DNA of 64,000 bases from CADEED01 sp039931065 (GTDB lineage: Bacteria; Pseudomonadota; Gammaproteobacteria; Steroidobacterales; Steroidobacteraceae), in the NCBI GenBank assembly GCA_039931065.1, contig JBDTSP010000007.1, positions 122,470 through 186,469 of the forward strand. Direction: 5' to 3'. Positions 42,936 to 50,762 of this stretch are shown here, in pieces. The position numbers and the translations under genes are program-made. Below the pieces are notes generated by a model. That model had not been told where the DNA came from, ran no database searches, and saw only the letters and a list, made by a program, of their open reading frames with translations. Every line of letters begins with the position of its first letter. Position 1 is the first letter of the stretch.

Positions 42936-44154
42936 AGAAGAAGGCGGAAATGTAGAACTGGAAGATGTTCGCGTTGAGCTTGTACAGCGGCTCGGTGCCG
43001 GGCGCGAGCGGATCTTCCGGCAACTCGCCGAAGCTGCCGAGACTTGCGCGCGCGTCGCGGAAGTTGTCGTAGTTGACCGTCATGTAGTCGTAGCGAAAGT
43101 TCAGCGAACTCTTCGACAACCACGGGAACCGTTCGATCTTGAACTCATACGTGGCCGTGAGGCCGGCGGTGATCGCGTTGTAGGTGGCAAGTTCTTTGTC
43201 ACGCGCCATGAAGTTGCTGAAATCGGCGCGCGGGAAGATGTCCTGGTAGAAATCGGCGGCGGTCTGGGTGTAGTAGCGCACCCGGCTTTCGAGGATCCAC
43301 ATTCCGCCCAGATGCGGCAGATCGAGCGGGTGTACGTAGCCGAGTTCGCCGGTGTGGCCGATGACGCCCCAGGTATCCGTGTAGAAGCGATACATGCCGT
43401 CGATGGCGGCGCGATAGGGCAGGAAATACTTGGCGCGGATCGACGCGGCGTTGCTCGAGCGCGTGTTCGGGTAGATCTCGTCCTGCCGGCCCTGGGTGAA
43501 CGGATCGACGAAGAAACGCACCGAGCGATACGGACTGCGCAGGAAACCTTCGTCGGTCACCACTTCGAACTGGCCCGAGAGCAGCAGGTTCTTGGTGATG
43601 ATCTGCGAAATGCCGACGGTGTATCCCTTCGACTCCATGTGTTCTTCGAACTCGGGGTCGTTCACCTTCACATCGTCGATCTTCACGTTGCGGAAGACGT
43701 CGTTCTGGCCTTCCTTGTAACCGAACGAAATGGTGGTGAGGTCGCCGAACATGTCGTGGCTGACACCCAGGATCAACGTGTTGGCCAGGTAGTCGCTCTC
43801 GTCGCTCTTCACGTAACCGACGCTGTAGGTCGATTTGCCGAGCAGGAACGACGCCGACAGGCTCGACTGCGTGCGCTCGTCTTCGTACGGACTCGCGGAG
43901 GTTTCCACGTCCACCGACGCCGACGACACCATGTCGATGTAGTAGTTGGCCGAGAGCGAGACGTGTTCGCCGAGGCTCTTCTGCACGAGCATCGAAGGGC
44001 CGGAGATCGTCACGCCGCCGCCTTCGTAGCGGAAGTAGAGGACGTCGGCGCGATCTTCGGGAAGGACGCCCGCGAACGTCGTGCCTGCCGCGCCCAGCGC
44101 GAGGCAGGTTATGACGAATCGGACGAGACCTGTGTGCAGCTTGTGGGTCATCAC
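42934..44154 (-). CDS. DUF3570 outer-membrane barrel protein
   Basis: A 406-residue protein: a signal peptide near the N-terminus (FVITCLALGAAGTTFA), 'DRADVLYFRYEGGGVTISGPSMLVQKSLG' at the start of the mature chain, followed by strand after strand with aromatic girdles ('YSVGYVKSDESDYLANTLILGVSHDMFGD', 'FRFYTDTWG-type' turns, 'LESRVRYYTQTAADFYQDIFPRADF'). It ends 'NIFQFYISAFF', a barrel C-terminus. DUF3570 proteins recur with ApbE, TlpA and DUF4266. Function is not established. It is preceded on this strand by the DUF4266, TlpA and barrel genes with short gaps, so probably one operon. Confidence 0.9.
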   Translation of the reverse strand: MMTHKLHTGLVRFVITCLALGAAGTTFAGVLPEDRADVLYFRYEGGGVTISGPSMLVQKSLGEHVSLSANYYIDMVSSASVDVETSASPYEDERTQSSLSASFLLGKSTYSVGYVKSDESDYLANTLILGVSHDMFGDLTTISFGYKEGQNDVFRNVKIDDVKVNDPEFEEHMESKGYTVGISQIITKNLLLSGQFEVVTDEGFLRSPYRSVRFFVDPFTQGRQDEIYPNTRSSNAASIRAKYFLPYRAAIDGMYRFYTDTWGVIGHTGELGYVHPLDLPHLGGMWILESRVRYYTQTAADFYQDIFPRADFSNFMARDKELATYNAITAGLTATYEFKIERFPWLSKSSLNFRYDYMTVNYDNFRDARASLGSFGELPEDPLAPGTEPLYKLNANIFQFYISAFF

Positions 44155-44166
44155 GCGTCAGCCGTA

Positions 44167-44391
44167 TTAATTACAGCCGCAACCGCCACCGGAGCCGCCG
44201 GTGGCGCCGCGCGAACCTTCGCGCGACTCGAACACGTGATCGAGGAAATCCTGCGAGATCGGCGCACGGGTGAAGGCCATGATCGGATCGGCGAGGTTCT
44301 CGCGATCGTAAGGCTTCACCCACGGCTCGATCGAGCTGCAGCCCACCGAAAGAACGGCGAGGGACAGAACAAACAAACCGCGGATGAACAT
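44167..44391 (-). CDS. DUF4266 small lipoprotein
   Basis: A 74-residue lipoprotein: 'MFIRGLFVLSLAVLSVGC' (lipidated Cys18), then 'SIEPWVKPYDRENLADPIMAFTRAPISQDFLDHVFESREGSRGATG' and a C-terminal 'GGSGGGCGCN' tail. The WVKPY.RE.LADPIM signature and the glycine/cysteine tail are DUF4266. The tail's two closely spaced cysteines at the very end are unusual and conserved in the family; they could be a redox or maturation site. It lies between the TlpA and DUF3570 genes. Confidence 0.9.
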   Translation of the reverse strand: MFIRGLFVLSLAVLSVGCSSIEPWVKPYDRENLADPIMAFTRAPISQDFLDHVFESREGSRGATGGSGGGCGCN

Positions 44392-44406
44392 GGCCTTAAC
44401 TCCTGC

Positions 44407-44925
44407 TTACTCTTTGAGCATCGATCGAATCTGCGTCAGGTACAGATTTTCGTCACCGGGCTTGTAACCCTTGTGCATGATGCGGATGTTGCCTTTGCGA
44501 TCGACGAACACGGTGCTCGGCATGCCGGCAACCTTGTACATCTTGCTGACCTTGCTGTCGGTATCGAAGGCGATCGGGAAACTCACCGCCTTCTGTTTCG
44601 AGAGCCACGCCTCGGCGCCTTTCGCGTCCGGCTCGACGTTGACGCCGAGCAGCGTGAAGCCCATGGGTTTGTACTTCTTGTAGATGTCTTCGAGCAGCGG
44701 CATTTCCTGCCGGCACGGGCCGCACCACGTCGCCCAGAAATTGATCATCACGACCTGGCCCTTGAACTGCGACAGGTCGATGGCCTTGCCACCGCGACCC
44801 GAGAGCTGGAAGGCCGGGGCGGGCCCGGAAGAGGTAGCGGCGAACGCGGGCAACACGAACAGAGCGGCCAGCGCCAGGCTCTTCGCGACCCTTCCCAATC
44901 CATTGGCTTTCAATGTTGCCGACAT
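44407..44925 (-). CDS. TlpA-family thiol:disulphide oxidoreductase
   Basis: A 172-residue exported thioredoxin-fold protein: a signal near residues 13-31 (LALAALFVLPAFAATS), 'VVMINFWATWCGPCRQEMPLLEDIYKKY' with the CGPC active site, 'FTLLGVNVEPDAKG', and 'YKVAGMPSTVFVDRKGNIRIMHKGYKPG' (cis-Pro region). Periplasmic thioredoxins of this type reduce disulphides, e.g. in cytochrome c assembly or in lipoprotein cysteines. Next to the DUF4266 lipoprotein with two tail cysteines, that protein is a natural candidate client (inference). Second TlpA-like gene at 55145. Confidence 0.94.
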   Translation of the reverse strand: MSATLKANGLGRVAKSLALAALFVLPAFAATSSGPAPAFQLSGRGGKAIDLSQFKGQVVMINFWATWCGPCRQEMPLLEDIYKKYKPMGFTLLGVNVEPDAKGAEAWLSKQKAVSFPIAFDTDSKVSKMYKVAGMPSTVFVDRKGNIRIMHKGYKPGDENLYLTQIRSMLKE

Positions 44926-44938
44926 AAAATCACTCCCG

Positions 44939-45670
44939 TCAGAAGAAGACGGTCGCGCTGAGCAGCATCTCCATGTTGTTGGTGACTTTGTCCTCGCCTA
45001 ACAAGTCGGAGTTGAACACGCGGTCCTGAACTCCGATATGAATGGCCAGCCAGTCGGTCGGCAGCACGCGGAAACCCGCGCCAAGATTTACGGTCAGCCG
45101 GTTGTCGCCGGCGAACTTCACGCTACCAATGCCGCCCAACAAGTAGAAACCACTGTTCATGGCGAGCTTGCGACCGAGAAAGACCTCGCCAGGGAGGAAG
45201 TTGTAGCCCAAGGAGAGGCTGTAATACGTGAAGCGTCTCTGATTTCCGGTCAGTAGCTCGATGTCGCCACCGAGCGTCTCGAAACTGGTCTTTCCGGCGG
45301 TGGATTGCCCTACGTCGGCCCTGAAGAAGAAATCTTCTGTCACATGGTAGGAAATCTGGCCGGCGTAGGTGGAGCTGGTACCAAAGTCTTCGATCGAAAC
45401 AAAGCCGGCGCCGCCGCCGATTTCCCAATTCTCGTTGTCGATCTTGGGTGTCTTGATTTTGCGACGAGCGACGTTGGGCTCGATGACACGCGGCGGCGTG
45501 GAATCGGAGTCTTCAGCTTCTTCCTCGGCGGCAGCCTGGTCTTCGGTCTGTTGCTGTTCGACGTGCTTGTTCTTGCCGAACCACGGCCAGCGCAGCAGCG
45601 AGCATCCGCTCAACAACAACGTCGCGCACAGCGCCGTCGTCAGAAGAAGCAGGCGATTAGGACTTTCCAT
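44939..45670 (-). CDS. outer-membrane beta-barrel lipoprotein, OMP_myx-like (copy 1)
   Basis: A 243-residue protein. Signal 'MESPNRLLLLTTALCATLLLSGC' (Cys23) is followed by an acidic, glutamine-rich linker (residues ~35-60) and 'DNENWEIGGGAGFVSIEDFGTSSTYAGQISYHVTEDFFFRADVGQ', 'YYSLSLGYNFLPGEVFLG', 'MNSGFYLLGGIGSVKFAGDNRLTVNLGAGFRVLPTDWLAIHIGVQDRVF'. It ends in 'MLLSATVFF'. The sequence resembles the 'outer membrane beta-barrel domain, mainly Myxococcales' family. It overlaps the following gene by 31 bases and shares 'NWEIG' with it, indicating paralogy. Lipid anchoring plus a barrel is an unusual combination. Confidence 0.85.
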   Translation of the reverse strand: MESPNRLLLLTTALCATLLLSGCSLLRWPWFGKNKHVEQQQTEDQAAAEEEAEDSDSTPPRVIEPNVARRKIKTPKIDNENWEIGGGAGFVSIEDFGTSSTYAGQISYHVTEDFFFRADVGQSTAGKTSFETLGGDIELLTGNQRRFTYYSLSLGYNFLPGEVFLGRKLAMNSGFYLLGGIGSVKFAGDNRLTVNLGAGFRVLPTDWLAIHIGVQDRVFNSDLLGEDKVTNNMEMLLSATVFF

Positions 45671-46458
45671 TCTTCCAACTCCTGGTTGTCATCGCGGCTC
45701 GTGAAAACCGTATGCCAGCGATAATCGGCGCGCAGGAAAAAGCGCCGGGTGAGATACATCCGAATTCCCGCGCCCGCATAGGCCGTCTGGTCGGTGCGGT
45801 CTTCGGGCAGAACGATCGTTGCGCGCGGCTCGACGTACACGATGCCGGTGCCGAGCTCGAGGAACGGCGAGATCCGCCATTCCGGAAACATGACGTGTGT
45901 GATGCCGGCTTCTACTTTGTAGCCGTTCGAGAAGTTGCCGAGGAACTGCGACAGCGTGACCTCTACCTTCATGTTGTCGGTCAGGGAATAAGCGCCATAC
46001 GCGTTGATCAGGCTGGCGCCGCCGTAATTGCCGCCGCCGATGCCGATCTCCCAGTTGTGCGTCGTGAAGCCCGCCATGTCGCCCAGGTTGAAGACGAACG
46101 GCGTGCCATCGGCGAGTTTGGTGCGGCGCATGTCGCGCGCACGTGCATAACCTTCGACGCCCTGTTCGGTGCGCACCTTGAACCAGTCGGTGCGCCGGAA
46201 GAGCACATCGACCGAGGCCTCGCGCTCGACCACGTGAAACACGGGATAGCCGCGTCCGGGTCCCGTCGACAGCTCGAGATAGGGCTCGCTGACGAAAACC
46301 TGCAGCAGCTTTTCCTGGGCCGCCTGTTCCTTGGCGGCCTTTTCTGCCTCGGTCTGCTTTGCTAGCGCTGAGACCGAGAGAAAACACGCGAGGACGACGA
46401 AGCCAAGTCTAGTTCTGCGGAGTCGGCGGGAACGGGTCGTTGTAATACTGGGCTCCAA
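45640..46458 (-). CDS. SH3-like domain plus outer-membrane barrel protein, OMP_myx-like (copy 2)
   Basis: A ~272-residue protein: signal (RLGFVVLACFLSVSALA), a Lys/Glu/Gln helix, a bacterial SH3-like domain ('EPYLELSTGPGRGYPVFHVVEREASVDVLFRRTDWFKVRTEQGVEGYARARDM'), and an eight-strand barrel starting 'HNWEIGIGGGNYGGASLINAYGAYSLTDNMKVEVTLSQFLGN' and ending 'WKVLIACFF'. SH3 domains may bind peptidoglycan peptides. The start is a problem: no ATG exists except one at 46512 deep inside the preceding gene. A TTG at 46458 has a GGAGTGG ahead and gives a normal signal. It overlaps the 950-residue gene's 3' end by 50 bases. Confidence 0.8.
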   Translation of the reverse strand: MEPSITTTRSRRLRRTRLGFVVLACFLSVSALAKQTEAEKAAKEQAAQEKLLQVFVSEPYLELSTGPGRGYPVFHVVEREASVDVLFRRTDWFKVRTEQGVEGYARARDMRRTKLADGTPFVFNLGDMAGFTTHNWEIGIGGGNYGGASLINAYGAYSLTDNMKVEVTLSQFLGNFSNGYKVEAGITHVMFPEWRISPFLELGTGIVYVEPRATIVLPEDRTDQTAYAGAGIRMYLTRRFFLRADYRWHTVFTSRDDNQELEEWKVLIACFF

Positions 46459-49261
46459 TATCCAGCCACTCCGAAAGCAAGCGCAATTCTGCGGTCGAGA
46501 GCATACCTGCATGCGTCGGATTGTTCATCACGGTGAAGAACCGCGAGCCGCGCGCATTGCCCGCGGCCATCGAGGCGGGCAGCGTGGCCGTCGCGAATAC
46601 CGGGTTGCCCATGTCGTCGACCACCTGGTTGCCGTTCGCATCCAGCACCGGCACCTGTCGCGTGACCACGGCTCCGTTGAGCAGTTCGAGCTCGGGGCGA
46701 GCGAACAGCAACTGCCGAAAGGCTTCCTTTTGCAGGGGCTCGGTCGCCGAGTCTTCATCCGTGAGTTCGAGTGAAGCGGCCGGAAGTTGCGGAGCGTTGG
46801 CCGCATCGAGCCGGTTGTGGCAGACCGTGCACGTCTGCGGGTAGATCAGTGTGCCGGTGTTGGTTCCATCATCGACGCCCGCGAGCGGACGCGGAACCGC
46901 CCACAACGGATGAATGTGGCCCGCGCGAGTGCCGACGGTCGCGTAGTGAATGGTGATGCGGCAGGTCGGGCTCCACACGGGGAAGCAGCCCGCGTTCGTC
47001 GGCAGGGCCGTCGACAGGAACTGGTAGCTGTAGGCGAACGAATCCGTCGGCGCTGCCGCGGGTTTCCACACCTCGTCGTAGATGACGTTGGCGCTCGGCG
47101 TGATCGCCTGCAGGCCGCAGTGTTCGATCATGGACGTCGGGTCGATGCACGAGGAGCCAGCGCGTGAACGGGCCCGCGCCATCGTGTCGCCAATCTCCGG
47201 AGAGACTGTGTTGACCGTGCCCGGGAATGCGGCGCCCGTGTTGGTGGCGCCCGCATAGGCGGCGTTGAACAAGCCCTTGCGGCCATGGACCGGCGGCGCG
47301 GTGCCCGCGGGCGTACCCGCCGGCAGAGTCCGGGTATGGCAGCCGTTGCATTCCAGCACTTCGCCGGGACGAACGCTGAGCCACGCGCGATGCAGGATCT
47401 GGGCGTTGTTGATGGCACTGATGCGCCGCCCGTTCACGTCGAGCAGGCTCAGTTGGAATGCGATGTTGGCAGGCACCTTCATGCGCACCGAACCATCGGG
47501 TTCGACCGGTGCGTAAGCGACGATCTCGCGCATCACGTTCGAGGCGCCGAAGGCCGCGTTGTCTGGATCGGCGATGTCGTCATCGTCGGGCAGCGACACG
47601 GGCTTTTCGATCCGCACGAAGCGGACCAGGCGCGAGGCCGCAGGCGTGGTCGTTGCGTTGGAGATGTTCTGAATCGAACTCGGTGCGTTGTTGGCCAGAC
47701 GCGCGGTGTCGATTCCCATGATGTCGTACACGCTGCCGATCGAAAGCAGACCCGCGCCTTCGGCCACCAGGTCGGCATTGAGATCGACCGGTGCCTGCTT
47801 GTCGAGAATCACGACCGGCAGCGGAACGCGCGGCTGCGCGGCGATCGCTTCGGTGACCATGACGCCTTCGACCGGCGCCATGACCGGCAGGATCGTGTTC
47901 TGCGCGGGGTCGAACATCCAGATGCTGTACAGGGGCGGCGCGGTGACGGCGGCCGGATTGTTCGGGCTGCTGGAAGAGCAGGGGATGATGCGGGTCGGGT
48001 CGGAACCGCCGACATCGAACAGGCGGCACTGCGTCCAGCTGACCAGAATACGGTTCGAGCCGTCCCACAGCGGGAAACCCGACTGGAAACGTCCGCCCGG
48101 CGAGGGGCCGGGCACGGTGCGCACGTCGTTGAGCGTTGCCGGGTTCTGCGCGGGGCCGGGCGTGCCGGCGGCGGCCAAGGTCGTCTGGTTGTTTTCAACG
48201 AAACTGTTGGCGTCGATGATGGTGAGGGCGCCGCCGAAATCGACGTCGGTGCGCTCGCGCGTCAGCACCATGATCTTGCCGTCCTTCATTTCGCGGGCGC
48301 GCATGAAGTCGATGTTGGTGGTGTTCGGATTCATGGCCGTGTGCACGACGCCATCGCTACCGGTGTTGTGCGAGACCGCACCGTAGTAAAGCTGCGTGTC
48401 CGTGCCGTCCGGATTGGTCGAGTACAGATGCAGGCCATTGCGTTGCGGCGCGTTGTCCCAGCGCGTGAACAACACCCGGCCGTTCTGCAGCACCGTGCTG
48501 TACAGGTCGCTCGAAGGATTGAACGTGATCTGGTGGATGCCCGTGCCATCGGCGTTCATCACGTGCAGCACGAACGCGGATTCGCTGCGCGATTCGTTGG
48601 TGGCTTCGTACTGGGACTTGCCCTCGTCGAGCAGGATCGCCTTCGACTGGCGCTGGCGCGTCGAGGAAAACACGATGCGGCCGTCGGGTAGATAGGCGGG
48701 AGCCACGTCCTGGCCTTCTTCCTCGATGATGTCCGAGGTGATCACGCGATGCAGCGTGTCGGTCTCGATGTTGTATTCCCAGATGTTCCAGGTCGGCGGC
48801 TCGTCTTCGTCGTCGGCGTCGTCGAGCGGGCCGCGCATGGCGAACGCGACGTGCAGGCCGTCAGGCGCGACGGACAGGTCCTTGAGGTCGTACCGATCGT
48901 CCGCTGCACCCAACGGATCGACGCGCAGGCGGGCGGTGAGTTCGACTTCGGGCGAACCCGGCGAGGCGCGATCGCGCTTCCACAACGTGGCGCTGTAGTC
49001 GTCGTCTTCGACGAACGGGCGCACGCGGGTGACGTCGTCCTGATCTTCCGGAATCTGGTGCCGGATGTAGAAAATGGGGAAATCGACCGTGGCCGGATCG
49101 GGGTCCTGGCCGCTGCCGATGCCGATGCCGCCGCCGCCCGGGCCTTCCGTGCAGGCTGCTAACAAGCCGCAGGCGCCGACCACCAGCGAAAGGGCCAGGT
49201 TGCCGAACGTGATGCGGTTCGCGTTTTCTGAAGATCGATTCACTGCGTCCTCCACTGTCAT
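46409..49261 (-). CDS. HzsA-like di-haem c-type lipoprotein with beta-propeller-like domain
   Basis: A 950-residue exported lipoprotein: 'LSLVVGACGLLAACTEG' gives the lipidated Cys near residue 36. The N-terminal half has propeller-like repeats ('DLSVAPDGLHVAFAMRG', 'PAYLPDGRIVFSSTRQRQ', 'VMNADGTGIHQITFNPSSDLYSTVLQNGRVLFTRWDNA'). Haem-binding motifs are 'VLECNGCHTR' near residue 640 and 'QTCTVCHNRLD' near 812. This matches proteins annotated as HzsA-related (hydrazine-synthase alpha-like), found widely outside anammox bacteria. The histidine-rich 'RAGHIHPLWAVPR' may offer an axial ligand. It is divergent from the CxxCH protein at 49565. Catalysis cannot be inferred. Confidence 0.85.
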   Translation of the reverse strand: MTVEDAVNRSSENANRITFGNLALSLVVGACGLLAACTEGPGGGGIGIGSGQDPDPATVDFPIFYIRHQIPEDQDDVTRVRPFVEDDDYSATLWKRDRASPGSPEVELTARLRVDPLGAADDRYDLKDLSVAPDGLHVAFAMRGPLDDADDEDEPPTWNIWEYNIETDTLHRVITSDIIEEEGQDVAPAYLPDGRIVFSSTRQRQSKAILLDEGKSQYEATNESRSESAFVLHVMNADGTGIHQITFNPSSDLYSTVLQNGRVLFTRWDNAPQRNGLHLYSTNPDGTDTQLYYGAVSHNTGSDGVVHTAMNPNTTNIDFMRAREMKDGKIMVLTRERTDVDFGGALTIIDANSFVENNQTTLAAAGTPGPAQNPATLNDVRTVPGPSPGGRFQSGFPLWDGSNRILVSWTQCRLFDVGGSDPTRIIPCSSSSPNNPAAVTAPPLYSIWMFDPAQNTILPVMAPVEGVMVTEAIAAQPRVPLPVVILDKQAPVDLNADLVAEGAGLLSIGSVYDIMGIDTARLANNAPSSIQNISNATTTPAASRLVRFVRIEKPVSLPDDDDIADPDNAAFGASNVMREIVAYAPVEPDGSVRMKVPANIAFQLSLLDVNGRRISAINNAQILHRAWLSVRPGEVLECNGCHTRTLPAGTPAGTAPPVHGRKGLFNAAYAGATNTGAAFPGTVNTVSPEIGDTMARARSRAGSSCIDPTSMIEHCGLQAITPSANVIYDEVWKPAAAPTDSFAYSYQFLSTALPTNAGCFPVWSPTCRITIHYATVGTRAGHIHPLWAVPRPLAGVDDGTNTGTLIYPQTCTVCHNRLDAANAPQLPAASLELTDEDSATEPLQKEAFRQLLFARPELELLNGAVVTRQVPVLDANGNQVVDDMGNPVFATATLPASMAAGNARGSRFFTVMNNPTHAGMLSTAELRLLSEWLDIGAQYYNDPFPPTPQN

Positions 49262-49564
49262 TCACGCCTGGCTGCAGGTGCACTGCCGCCCGGGCATGTG
49301 ACGTAATCCAATCATCCCGCTTGAGCCCGCCGCGATCTGCCGACGCCGTCACAGCAACCAGCCCGACAACGCGGTTCTCTTGTCGACTGTTGTAGTTAGG
49401 GCCCTGGAGCGCCCGGCGGCGTGACGCGGTTCGCAGTCCTTGGGCCGAAGGCTACTAGGAGTACGGCATAAATGGTGCTGTCGCCGCTTGGAGACGTACA
49501 GGAGCGGAGACAAACAAGTGTTGATTCGGACGGGGCGATACTGCCGACGTCAAAAGGGATGTGG
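49262..49564. other. non-coding divergent region (303 bp)
   Basis: Lies between two divergent genes for haem-binding secreted proteins (starts at 49261 and 49565), so a shared regulatory region is likely. Lower GC occurs around 49380-49480 with a CATAAA -10-like box near 49467. I see no hairpin, operator repeat or gene. Confidence 0.5.
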
Positions 49565-50752
49565 ATGAGGCAAATGAATACCCCACAGGTTTCACCGTTG
49601 AGAAAGATTGGTCTGGCGTGCCTGCTCGCATGTGTGGCGGTCGCCGCCTCTGCGAACGATCGCGACAAGGCCAAACGCATCCACGATCGCATCGCGGGCG
49701 TTCCGCCCAGCGAAGCGACACTTGACGCCATGGAAGCGTTGGTCGCCGGCGGTAACCCGCGCGGTGCGGCCGACATCGCCACGCAGGCGCCTTCGTTCTA
49801 CAACGTCACGTTGAAGAACATGGCGGTGCCGTGGACGAACCGTGACCAGACGGTATTCGCGCCGCTGAACGACTACGTCGCCACTTTCATCGGAATGGTT
49901 CGCGACGACGTCGACTTCAGCACCGCGCTGTCCGCCGACCTTTCTTATACGGTGAGCGGATCGTCGCCGGCGGTCTCCGCCTCGAACAACGATCACTACG
50001 CCAATGCGGAAGCGGGCAACATGAACCTGTTCACCGCGCTTACGCCCACGACGCAGTCGGCGGTGCTCGGAATTCCCGCCGAAGCCACCGCGGGTTTCCT
50101 GACCTCGCGCGCCGCTTCCGAAGCGTTCTTCATCGATGGCACGAACCGCGCGATGTTCCGCTTCACGATGATCAACCACATGTGCCGAGACATGGAGCAG
50201 GTGCACGACACCTCGCTGCCGCCCGACATGATCCGCCAGGACGTGAGCCGTTCACCCGGTGGCGACAGCCGTATCTTCCTGAACAACTGCATCGGCTGTC
50301 ACAGCGGCATGGATCCGCTGTCGCGCGCCTTTGCCTTCTACGATTTCGACAACGGCACCGCGGATGCGCCGGGCACGATGCGCCTGGTGTACACGCCGGG
50401 CACCGTGCAATCGAAGTACTTCAACAACGACACCAACTTCGCGCCGGGTTTCCGTACGCCGGACGCCAAGTGGGAAAACCGCTGGCGCAAGGGCCAGAAC
50501 TCACTGTTGGGCTGGAACCCGGCGTTGCCGGGTTCGGGCGACGGCGCCAAGTCGATGGGTCAGGAACTCGCGAACAGCGACGCTTTCGCGCAGTGCCAGG
50601 TCGAGAAGGTGTTCAAGACGGTGTGCTTCCGCGCGCCGGGCAATGGTGCCGATCGCACCAAGGTCGACCAGCTGGTCACGATCTACAAGAACAACGGCCA
50701 CCACCTGAAAGAGGTGTTCGCTGAAGCCGCTGTTCGCTGCATGGGCGAGTGA
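49565..50752 (+). CDS. exported mono-haem (CxxCH) protein
   Basis: A 395-residue protein starting with a signal (LRKIGLACLLACVAVAASA). A single haem motif, 'NNCIGCHSGMDPLSRAFAFYD', lies near residue 243. The N-terminal part is helical ('HDRIAGVPPSEATLDAMEALVAGGNPRGAADIATQA'), followed by 'DRAMFRFTMINHMCRDMEQVHDTS'-type text with an MxHxC arrangement and the closing 'FKTVCFRAPG...EAAVRCMGE' with further cysteines. It resembles secreted DUF15xx/PSCyt-type proteins of Planctomycetes in layout, but I do not name a family. The GGG at 49556-49558 sets the start at 49565 rather than 49559. First gene of a three-gene set. Confidence 0.8.
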   Translation: MRQMNTPQVSPLRKIGLACLLACVAVAASANDRDKAKRIHDRIAGVPPSEATLDAMEALVAGGNPRGAADIATQAPSFYNVTLKNMAVPWTNRDQTVFAPLNDYVATFIGMVRDDVDFSTALSADLSYTVSGSSPAVSASNNDHYANAEAGNMNLFTALTPTTQSAVLGIPAEATAGFLTSRAASEAFFIDGTNRAMFRFTMINHMCRDMEQVHDTSLPPDMIRQDVSRSPGGDSRIFLNNCIGCHSGMDPLSRAFAFYDFDNGTADAPGTMRLVYTPGTVQSKYFNNDTNFAPGFRTPDAKWENRWRKGQNSLLGWNPALPGSGDGAKSMGQELANSDAFAQCQVEKVFKTVCFRAPGNGADRTKVDQLVTIYKNNGHHLKEVFAEAAVRCMGE

Positions 50753-50762
50753 GGAAACACAC

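Noticed and set aside
43312..44961. Long open antisense frame opposite the DUF3570 and TlpA genes
   Set aside because: High-GC codon bias keeps the opposite frame open; composition is Arg/His-rich without domains, ribosome-binding site or signals.
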